From the NCBI RefSeq assembly GCF_014652095.1, contig NZ_BMYD01000001.1, positions 1,403,466 to 1,467,465 on the forward strand: a DNA stretch of 64,000 bases. The letters run 5' to 3'. The DNA comes from Cognatilysobacter bugurensis (lineage in GTDB: Bacteria; Pseudomonadota; Gammaproteobacteria; Xanthomonadales; Xanthomonadaceae). A program made the translations under genes and the position numbers. Positions 6,896 to 13,334 of the stretch are shown here, piece by piece (the first letter of the stretch is position 1; every line of letters begins with the position of its first letter). A model generated the notes under the pieces. That model saw nothing but the letters and a program-made list of their open reading frames with translations, ran no database searches and was not told the DNA's origin.

Positions 6896-7286
6896 GGTGC
6901 TGATGATGGCGCGAGCGGGCGCCGGCTGGATCACGGTCAGTCCCCGCCATGCAGACTGGAAACGTGACACTTCTGGCTGCTGCCGGGTCAACTGCGAAGG
7001 CCGGTTTCCACGGGCAGGGTGCGACGCAGATGCCGCTCCGCCGCACGGGTTGTTGTGGCTAATCCGCCAAGATCGATGTGGTGACAGCGTTCGCTAGGCG
7101 GACCAAAGCAGACAGCCGTGTCCGCTATCGGGTCGGAAGCGGACATGGTCAGTAACAGCGCAGCGATCAACCCGGACCGATGCTCATGATCCATCGGAGC
7201 GGGAGCGCACTATGCGGCCACGACAGTCTGTAAAGCCTGCAGCGGTCCGCTCAGTACGTCAGATGTACAGCCGAGCCAGTACCCGC
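6896..7286. other. intergenic DNA without a recognisable gene
   Basis: 391 bp between the HTH operon and the lysR-type gene. It holds dispersed-repeat copy 3 and a lone half-operator CTGTAAAGC near 7229. Short frames here translate repeat sequence and are not supported. Confidence 0.5.
7120..7162 (+). repeat. dispersed palindromic repeat, copy 3
   Basis: GTCCGCTATCGGGTCGGAAG followed by CGGACAT and the GGTCAGTAACAGCGC tail, so this copy includes the extended module shared with copies 1 and 8. Confidence 0.8.
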
Positions 7287-8216
7287 CTATAACCGGGGAG
7301 GGCCTGAAGAGGTGATCTCCTCAATCAGGAAATCAATGAATGCTCGCAGGTGCAGCGGCATGTGCCGCGTGGCCGGGTACACCAACGAGAATGGCCGGGA
7401 GCGTCCGCCGTATTCCTTCAAAACTTCGATCAGACGTCCATCCGCTAACTCCCGCTCAACGATGAAGCGATAGGTCTGTGCGAGGCCGCCGCCGTGCAGC
7501 GCCAAAGTGGAGATCCCCAGAAGATCCTCCGAGCAGGTCAAGGCGCCCGGCGTGACCAGCTCAAAGTCGCGCCCGCTGTCGCGGAACATCCATGGAACGT
7601 GCTGACCACTGCTGGGCAGGACGAACTGGATGCACTGGTGCCGTGACAAATCCTGCGGTGTGGCCGGTCGACCGTGCGCCTCCAGATAGGTTGGGGTGCC
7701 CACCACCACCAGCTCGGCGTCGAGCAGCTTGCGGGCGATGAGCCCCGAGTCCGGCTGGACCCGGGCGCGCACTGCGAGGTCGAGACCCTCGGCGACCAAG
7801 TCGACGTTCCTGTTGCTCAGGTGGATCTCCAACCCGACCCGATGAAAGCGTTCGCGGAATCGCGGGAGCAGAGGGAGGATGCGGTGGTGACCCAGCGGGG
7901 TCGGAATGCTAATCCGGAGCGTCCCTGCGGGTTCGACCTGCGCACCCGTGAGCTCGCGTTCGGCATCGACCAATTGGTCGAGTGCCTGCCTGCACTGCGC
8001 GTAGTACGCACGCCCACTGTCCGTCATCCGGATCCTCCGGGTACTCCTCACGAACAGGCGGACCTTCAGCCGCTCCTCCATGCGCGCGATGGTTCGGCTG
8101 ACCGCGGCAGGGGTCAGCCCTGCATGCACGGCCGCGGTCGTGAAGCTCTCGTGCTCCGCTGCCAGGCAGAAGAGTTCGATGCTGCCCAACCCGACATCCC
8201 CGAAGTGACGGCTCAT
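7287..8216 (-). CDS. LysR-family transcriptional regulator
   Basis: 309 aa. The N-terminal winged HTH (residues 10-70: LFCLAAEHESFTTAAVHAGL, TPAAVSRTIARMEERL) is followed by a periplasmic-binding-like effector domain. That domain contains ISIPTPLGHHRILPLLPRF, VAEGLDLAVRA and GISTLALHGGGLA. It is divergent from the flavodoxin/tautomerase/NTF2 operon and most likely controls it; the 100-bp gap holds a LysR-type box. Inducer unknown. Confidence 0.92.
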   Translation of the reverse strand: MSRHFGDVGLGSIELFCLAAEHESFTTAAVHAGLTPAAVSRTIARMEERLKVRLFVRSTRRIRMTDSGRAYYAQCRQALDQLVDAERELTGAQVEPAGTLRISIPTPLGHHRILPLLPRFRERFHRVGLEIHLSNRNVDLVAEGLDLAVRARVQPDSGLIARKLLDAELVVVGTPTYLEAHGRPATPQDLSRHQCIQFVLPSSGQHVPWMFRDSGRDFELVTPGALTCSEDLLGISTLALHGGGLAQTYRFIVERELADGRLIEVLKEYGGRSRPFSLVYPATRHMPLHLRAFIDFLIEEITSSGPPRL

Positions 8217-8218
8217 TT

Positions 8219-8233
8219 GTTACCTAATGGAAC
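8219..8233. promoter_or_regulatory. candidate LysR box
   Basis: GTTACCTAATGGAAC fits T-N11-A with partly matching arms. It lies immediately upstream of the lysR-type start codon in the gap shared with the flavodoxin operon. Confidence 0.4.
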
Positions 8234-8316
8234 ATCTGAAGGTACGCATGATGCCTTTTTCAATCCTGCTGGCGTCAATAGCCTTGCGCTTCGGTCATTA
8301 CCTGCGGAGCGTCATC

Positions 8317-8880
8317 ATGAATCCCGAGATATGCGTCGTGTTCCACAGTGGTTTCGGCCACACCCAAAGGGTTGCAGAGGCCATCGCCGAGGGGAGCCAG
8401 GCCGCCCTGCTCCGGATCGACGAGGCCGGCGAACTGCCATCCAACGAATGGGAGAAGCTCTCGCAGGCCAAGGTGATCGTGTTCGGATCGCCAACGTACA
8501 TGGGCAACGTCAGCTGGCAGTTCAAGAAGTTCCTGGACGCGAGCTCTGCCGTATGGGCCCGGCAGGGGTGGCGGAACAAGCTCGCGGCCGGCTTTACCAA
8601 CAGTGCGGGTATCAACGGTGACAAGCACGGCACGCTACAAGCGCTGTTCACCGTATCCCAGCAGCACGGAATGATCTGGCTCGGTACGGGACTGATGCCG
8701 AGCAACACGAAGGGGTCAACGCGCGACGACCTGAACTTCCTGGCCTCGTTTTCCGGGCTCATGGCCGCGACCCCGGCCGATGCCGGCGTGGACGAGGTGC
8801 CGAAGGGCGACCTCGCCACGGCACTCGCTTTCGGCGCGCGCGTGCGCGAGGTCACCGCCCTGTTCGCCAAGGAAGCCTGA
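8317..8880 (+). CDS. flavodoxin-fold NAD(P)H-dependent oxidoreductase (WrbA-like)
   Basis: 187 aa of flavodoxin fold. The FMN phosphate loop is HSGFGHTQRVAEA, followed by FGSPTYMGNVSWQFKKFLD and AAGFTNSAGINGDKHGTLQ, as in WrbA/flavodoxin-like quinone reductases. It likely reduces quinones or other electrophiles using FMN in the cytoplasm. ATG 8317 (MNPEICVVFH) has GGAG upstream; the longer frame from 8227 crosses the regulator gap. First gene of an operon with a tautomerase and an NTF2-like protein. Confidence 0.87.
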   Translation: MNPEICVVFHSGFGHTQRVAEAIAEGSQAALLRIDEAGELPSNEWEKLSQAKVIVFGSPTYMGNVSWQFKKFLDASSAVWARQGWRNKLAAGFTNSAGINGDKHGTLQALFTVSQQHGMIWLGTGLMPSNTKGSTRDDLNFLASFSGLMAATPADAGVDEVPKGDLATALAFGARVREVTALFAKEA

Positions 8881-8883
8881 GCC

Positions 8884-9087
8884 ATGCCCTACATCCATAT
8901 CCGGATCACGCGCGAAGGCGTGACACGTGAGCAAAAGGCCAAACTGATCGCAGGTGCGACCAACCTGGTGGTGGACGTGCTCGGCAAGGATCCCATGACC
9001 ACCCACGTCGTCATCGACGAAGTAGACCCGGACAACTGGGGCGTTGCCGGACTCGCGGTGCCCGAATTCAGGAAGCGCGGCAGGTGA
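8884..9087 (+). CDS. 4-oxalocrotonate tautomerase family protein
   Basis: 67 aa beginning M-PYIHIRITREGVTREQKA, so Pro2 becomes the N-terminal catalytic base after Met removal. The internal DVLGKDPMTTHVVIDEV matches the family. These enzymes tautomerise enols or act on small unsaturated acids; this substrate is unknown. It starts 3 bp after the flavodoxin gene and overlaps the next gene by GTGA, so the three are co-translated. Confidence 0.9.
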   Translation: MPYIHIRITREGVTREQKAKLIAGATNLVVDVLGKDPMTTHVVIDEVDPDNWGVAGLAVPEFRKRGR

Positions 9088-9464
9088 GCCGACTCGAAGA
9101 AACGCGCGCTGTCGAACTAGTCATGCAGGACTATTTCGACGGCCTGTTCTTCAGCGATGTCTCGCGACTGGAGCGGGCCTTCCATCCACAGGCGCATTAC
9201 TTCACCGCAAGTGGCGGTGAGCTCCTGCACTACGACATGGCCGAATACTTCCCGATCGTGAATGCCCGCGCCTCCCCGGCGAGCACGGGCGCCCTCAGGA
9301 CGGATGCGATCGTTGCCATCGACTTCGTTGGACCCGTAACGGCCCTGGTCAAAGCCATGTGCTCCATCCCGCCCAAGCACTTCCTCGATGTGCTGACGCT
9401 AGTCAAGGTAGATGACCGATGGCAGATCGTCGCTAAGGTCTTCCACTACGAGATCCGAGATTGA
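9084..9464 (+). CDS. NTF2-like (lumazine-binding type) protein
   Basis: 126 aa with a cone-shaped NTF2 fold: EETRAVELVMQDYFDGLFFSD, LERAFHPQAHYF, and the C-terminal FLDVLTLVKVDDRWQIVAKVFHYE. Such proteins bind small ligands and often lack catalysis. The GTG start overlaps the tautomerase stop. Grouped with a quinone reductase and a tautomerase, it may take part in removal of a small aromatic or quinone compound; that is inference. Confidence 0.85.
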   Translation: MSRLEETRAVELVMQDYFDGLFFSDVSRLERAFHPQAHYFTASGGELLHYDMAEYFPIVNARASPASTGALRTDAIVAIDFVGPVTALVKAMCSIPPKHFLDVLTLVKVDDRWQIVAKVFHYEIRD

Positions 9465-9593
9465 CGGGACGGGGCCCACAGCTACCCATACGACCGGCCA
9501 CCTGATGCCGTTTCTGGCCAAGAGCGCACCCCCGTGTGGAAGCGCCACAAGCACAGTCGCTAGACTGACGGGATCGATCACTTGGTACCGTCA

Positions 9594-10019
9594 ATGCCCA
9601 GTTTAAGCTCTGTCCTCAAAAGCGAGATCACCCGCCTGGCGCGAAAGGAAGTCAAAGGTGCTGTCGATCCACTTCGCAAGGCAAGCGCTTCGTATCGCCG
9701 TGAGATTGCGGAGCTGAAGCAGCAAATCTCACTGCTGCAGCGAGATTTGAAGGCCGGTGGTCGCCCCGCGAAGCCGAAACCGGACGTTGAATCCAAGCCG
9801 CGCAAGACACGCTTCGCGGCTAGCGGGGCAAAGGCGCTGCGTTCGCGCCTCGGACTCTCGGCGTCAGACTTTGGTCGCCTTGTCGGCGCTAGCGGTCAGT
9901 CGGTCTATAACTGGGAGACTGGCAAGGCTGTGCCACGTAGCAGCCAACAAGCTGCGCTTGCCTCGATCCGTGGGCTCGGCAAGCGCGAAGCTGCCCGCCG
10001 TCTCGAAACCATAACCTGA
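9594..10019 (+). CDS. coiled-coil/HTH DNA-binding protein
   Basis: 141 aa. Residues 1-60 form a charged heptad-like region (KSEITRLARKEV..., EIAELKQQISLLQRDLK). A basic linker follows, then an XRE-like HTH at about 78-130 (LRSRLGLSASDFGRLVGASG, SVYNWETGKAVPR). It stands 46 bp before a stand-alone recombinase gene on the same strand. No partner promoter was identified. Confidence 0.75.
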   Translation: MPSLSSVLKSEITRLARKEVKGAVDPLRKASASYRREIAELKQQISLLQRDLKAGGRPAKPKPDVESKPRKTRFAASGAKALRSRLGLSASDFGRLVGASGQSVYNWETGKAVPRSSQQAALASIRGLGKREAARRLETIT

Positions 10020-10065
10020 CCGGCCCAGGCTCAGTCACGGTGAAGCCTCCACTTAGGAGGCTTGG

Positions 10066-10674
10066 ATGCGTACAAAGCACATACCGTGGAACAAGGGCAA
10101 GCTCGTCGGTCAGAAGGCGCCGTTGCGCCTGAGCGAAATTTGGTCCATCCGGGTCCGCCTGCAGCTAAGTGAGAGTGCCCGTGATCTGGCGCTGTTCAAT
10201 CTGGCCATTGATTCCAAGCTGCGGGGCTGTGACCTCGTCAGCCTGCGGCTCAGGGACGTGTCCCACGGTACGGCAATCGCCAAGCGCGCAATCGTGCTGC
10301 AGCGGAAGACCGGCAGGCCCGTGCAGTTCGAGCTGACGGACCTAACGAGAGCGTCCATTGCCGAATGGGCGCGCCAAGCTCAGCTAACGTCTGGCTCCCA
10401 CCTGTTCCCAGGGCGCTCGGGCCGGGAGGGCCACCTCTCGACCCGGCAGTACGCGCGGATTGTCTCAGGGTGGGTTACCGCCATCGGGCTGGACCGCCAC
10501 GCGTACGGGACACACAGCATGCGCCGGACCAGGGCCTCGCTGATCTACCGACGCACCAAGAACCTACGCGCCGTCCAGATCCTGCTGGGGCATACCAAGC
10601 TCGAGAGCACGGTGAGGTACCTCGGGATCGAGGTCGAGGACGCGCTGGAGATGGCAGAGCAGACGGAAGCCTAG
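10066..10674 (+). CDS. stand-alone tyrosine recombinase catalytic domain
   Basis: 202 aa. Catalytic residues are visible: R (SKLRGCDLVSLRLRD), K (LQRKTGRPVQF), HxxR (THSMRRTRASL), H (LLGHTKLEST) and Tyr (VRYLGIE). There is no N-terminal arm or SAM-like core-binding domain, which makes it unusually short for an integrase. It starts at ATG 10066 behind a perfect AGGAGG. No att sites or phage genes adjoin it, so it may be an orphan or a domesticated recombinase; repeat copy 4 begins 50 bp after the stop. Confidence 0.85.
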   Translation: MRTKHIPWNKGKLVGQKAPLRLSEIWSIRVRLQLSESARDLALFNLAIDSKLRGCDLVSLRLRDVSHGTAIAKRAIVLQRKTGRPVQFELTDLTRASIAEWARQAQLTSGSHLFPGRSGREGHLSTRQYARIVSGWVTAIGLDRHAYGTHSMRRTRASLIYRRTKNLRAVQILLGHTKLESTVRYLGIEVEDALEMAEQTEA

Positions 10675-11009
10675 CCGTCATTGCGGGACATACGCAGCAG
10701 CCGCCGGCGCTTGGACGTCGCGGTTGCTTCTGGCCAGGAGTGGACATCGGCCACACGGATCACCGCTGCCCCGCCCGTCAGGCGGGAGCTCAAGAACGAT
10801 GGGCGGGAGTGCAGTGCCCCGACGGAGGGCAAGCCAGCGCGTTGTTCGATCCTGGTGCCGGGCCTGCGTTTCACCGCCACGCGCAACCGGTCCCGGCGTG
10901 AAGCTCTGCCTCATGCATAGCGCGCTCACCTGCCGCACTGCACGGTGTGACCGTCGATTGACGCCGCCGGACCGGTGGCCCGATCACCCCCGCGACCCTC
11001 GGAGTGCCC
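10675..11009. other. intergenic DNA without a recognisable gene
   Basis: 335 bp between the recombinase and the DUF2382 gene. Repeat copy 4 lies at 10724-10746; nothing else convincing was seen. Confidence 0.5.
10724..10746 (-). repeat. dispersed palindromic repeat, copy 4
   Basis: TTGCTTCTGGCCAGGAGTGG followed by ACAT: a decayed core palindrome. Confidence 0.65.
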
Positions 11010-11393
11010 ATGGATAAGCCCATCCCCATTGTCGAAGAAAGCCTGCACATCCACACCCGCACCGTCGACAGTGGTGGGGTGCGGATTCGTAAGCACGTCG
11101 AGGAACACCTCGAGCCGATCGAGCTGTCGCTGCATCGCGACGCCGTCGCCGTGCGCCGCGTGCCTGTAGACCGCGTCGTTGATGAGCCCGTCCCCACGCG
11201 CGAAGACGGCGACACGCTGATTATTCCCGTGCACGAGGAGCGGCTCGTTCGGCAATGGGTGCTGGTTGAAGAGCTGCATGTCACTCGCCGGACGACGCAG
11301 GCACGTGCCACGGGCGAAGTGACATTACGCCGCGAGTCCGTCTCATTTGAGCGGATCCCGCCTGAAAACGGCGACGCGCCGCCTGCGGATTGA
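11010..11393 (+). CDS. DUF2382 (YsnF/AvaK) domain protein
   Basis: 127 aa from ATG 11010 with GGAG just upstream. The sequence is the DUF2382 repeat: PIVEESLHIHTRTVDSGGVR, then VEEHLEPIELSLHRDAVAVRRVPVDR, and HEERLVRQWVLVEELHVTRR. The family is found in stress-related and photosynthesis-associated proteins of unknown mechanism. Its relative at 12093-12941 lies 700 bp downstream, separated by a small exported protein. Confidence 0.85.
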   Translation: MDKPIPIVEESLHIHTRTVDSGGVRIRKHVEEHLEPIELSLHRDAVAVRRVPVDRVVDEPVPTREDGDTLIIPVHEERLVRQWVLVEELHVTRRTTQARATGEVTLRRESVSFERIPPENGDAPPAD

Positions 11394-11530
11394 GCGGCCG
11401 GCCCGCTATCCCGACGAGACTGGGACGCGGGCCATCCCGTGAATAAATGCTCGCGGCTGGTAACGCGGCCACGACACTCCCCTGCCTAGGTTCGGCACGC
11501 GAATCCCTCGCAAGCAACTCGGAGCACCGT

Positions 11531-11812
11531 ATGAAGGTACGTAAATCGCTGACCGCCGCCGCCACTGCCGCCCTGCTGGCCGGCGCATTCTCGATGCCGG
11601 TGGCTGCCCAGACAGCCGAGCCGACTGCTGATACGGCCGCGCCTGTCGCCGCAGACGCGCAGGACCGCAGTTACGAGGCCGTCGAGGTCGAAGAGGACAA
11701 CGACTTCCCGTGGGGACTGCTTGGTTTGCTGGGCCTGTTGGGCCTGCTTCGCAAGAATAAGGATGAGACGCGCGTCGTCCACAACGACAATGCGCCCGGA
11801 GCTCGTCGCTAA
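11531..11812 (+). CDS. WGxxGxxG-type small exported protein
   Basis: 93 aa. A signal peptide occupies about residues 1-26 (MKVRKSLTAAATAALLAGAF, cleavage after a VAAQ-type site). An acidic linker follows, then WGLLGLLGLLGLL at 61-73 and a basic end (RKNKDE...). This matches the WGxxGxxG family, whose C-terminal glycine-leucine helix resembles a membrane anchor or sorting tail. Function unknown. ATG 11531 has GGAG upstream. A strong terminator follows at 11850. Confidence 0.8.
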   Translation: MKVRKSLTAAATAALLAGAFSMPVAAQTAEPTADTAAPVAADAQDRSYEAVEVEEDNDFPWGLLGLLGLLGLLRKNKDETRVVHNDNAPGARR

Positions 11813-11849
11813 CGTCAGCGCGTCGCACCCCGAGCACAAGTCGAACATA

Positions 11850-11878
11850 CGCAGCGGTGCAAATCGCTGCGTTTTTTT
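11850..11878 (+). terminator. Rho-independent terminator
   Basis: Perfect stem CGCAGCG (11850-11856) / CGCTGCG (11865-11871) followed by seven T. Confidence 0.92.
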
Positions 11879-12092
11879 CACAGGCGTGCATATCTACGCG
11901 ACCCAGGGCCAGCGAACGTTCCAATAAAGTGCAAGCGCGAGAAAGTGCAAGCGCGAGGCCCAACGAGCGGCGCTTGGCCGTCACCTTGCACGAAGCCAAG
12001 GCGCCGCGAACTGAATGGCCAACCTAGCTCATCGATAGTCCCGTCACTTTTGCATTGCTATTCCTGCGCCCTTCGATTGAAGGAGAGCACAG

Positions 12093-12941
12093 ATGGCAGT
12101 CAACCTGATCGGCATTTTTGATGATCGCGCTGTTGCGGAAGACGCAGTGCAGCAGATCCGGAAGCTCGGTATTGAACAGGAGCGCATCCGCGCGCATCAC
12201 CACGGGTCTGGCCTCGACGCGTCGTCCAGCGGCCGTTCTGATGAGCATCACGGCTTTTTTTCGAAACTGTTCGGTGGCGGCGACCACGATAACGATGCCC
12301 ACGAACTGAGCGGACACTACGCCGAGGCTGTGCGACGCGGCTCCAGCGTCGTGACTGTGCATCTTGAGCACGAGGACAAAGCGGCTGAAGTCGAACGCAT
12401 CCTCGAGAATGCCGGGTCGGTGGACCTGGACGAGCGAGTTCACGCGTGGCGCTCCTCCGGCTACGACGGTTACAAGGCTGGCGCGCGCGATTTCACGGCG
12501 GATGAGATCGCCAAGGACCGAGAGACGCTGAAGGTGGTGCAGGAAGAGCTGCGCGTCGGCAAGCGCCAAGTTCAGGCCGGCGGTGTGCGCGTCCGGCGCC
12601 ATATTGTCGAGACCCCGGTGAGCGAGCAGATCACGCTTCGTGACGAGCAGGCCGTGATCGAGCGTCGTCCGGTCGATCGCCTTGCGACGGCGGCGGACCT
12701 GCAGGGCTTCGACGCAGGCGACAAGACCATCGAGGTCCGCGAGACCCACGAGGAAGCCGTGATCGACAAGCAGGCCCGCGTTGTTGAAGAAATCAGCATT
12801 GGCAAAAAGGCCGTCGAGCATACAGAGACGATCAACGACACGATTCGCAGAACTGATGTCGACGTCGAGCACCTCGACGCATCGAATGCCGAGCGCATGC
12901 GGAGCAAGCCCGGCGATGGGCCCCGTCCGGGCGTGCGCTGA
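12093..12941 (+). CDS. YsnF/AvaK domain stress protein
   Basis: 282 aa with two parts. Residues 1-120 are a general-stress YflT-like alpha/beta domain (MAVNLIGIFDDRAVAEDAVQ, SGHYAEAVRRGSSVVTVHLE). Residues 145-265 are DUF2382 (RETLKVVQEELRVGKRQVQA, RRHIVETPVSEQITLRDEQA, then EVRETHEEAVIDKQARVVEE). ATG 12093 follows a GGAGAG site. Likely cytoplasmic and stress-induced in its family; here that is inference. Confidence 0.88.
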   Translation: MAVNLIGIFDDRAVAEDAVQQIRKLGIEQERIRAHHHGSGLDASSSGRSDEHHGFFSKLFGGGDHDNDAHELSGHYAEAVRRGSSVVTVHLEHEDKAAEVERILENAGSVDLDERVHAWRSSGYDGYKAGARDFTADEIAKDRETLKVVQEELRVGKRQVQAGGVRVRRHIVETPVSEQITLRDEQAVIERRPVDRLATAADLQGFDAGDKTIEVRETHEEAVIDKQARVVEEISIGKKAVEHTETINDTIRRTDVDVEHLDASNAERMRSKPGDGPRPGVR

Positions 12942-12989
12942 CCGATCCGCCTGCTGCGGGCTCAGCAGATAACGCACAACGAAAATAAG

Positions 12990-13013
12990 GCCCCGCCTCC
13001 GTGGCGGGGTCTT
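12990..13013 (+). terminator. Rho-independent terminator
   Basis: Stem CCCCGCC / GGCGGGG with a TCCGT loop, followed by TCTTTC, 50 bp after the DUF2382 gene. Confidence 0.8.
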
Positions 13014-13334
13014 TCGTGCCAAATCCGATGGGCTGAGCGATGCGCTGGCAGCCAGCCGGACCTGCGGCGACGCTCGCAGCCTCGATTAGCGGTATGACCC
13101 GGGGCTGATGGCCCTTGCTCCACGCGTCCCGGTCCGCTTCCGGCCAGAAGCGGACGTCAAAAACCTAGGCACCCCAACGCGCGGTCTGATCTTGACTGGC
13201 GCCGCCCAAGGACGTGGTGCTGCAGGTGCCATGCCGGCACGACCAGTAGGTCCGCTACCCGCGGGCAGCGCAAACCGGAGGCGACGCTGTGCGGCGCCGG
13301 CGCTCGACACCCGCGCGTTCGCTCTACTGGGTTA
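13014..13334. other. intergenic DNA without a recognisable gene
   Basis: About 320 bp between the terminator and the 3' end of the minus-strand kinase. Repeat copy 5 (13132-13158) is the only structure seen. Confidence 0.5.
13132..13158 (+). repeat. dispersed palindromic repeat, copy 5
   Basis: GTCCGCTTCCGGCCAGAAGC followed by GGACGTC: the most symmetric copy, capable of a hairpin GTCCGCTTC/GAAGCGGAC. Confidence 0.85.

Noticed and set aside
6988-7194. 68-aa minus-strand frame before the lysR-type gene
   Set aside because: It translates dispersed-repeat copy 3 and has no ribosome site.
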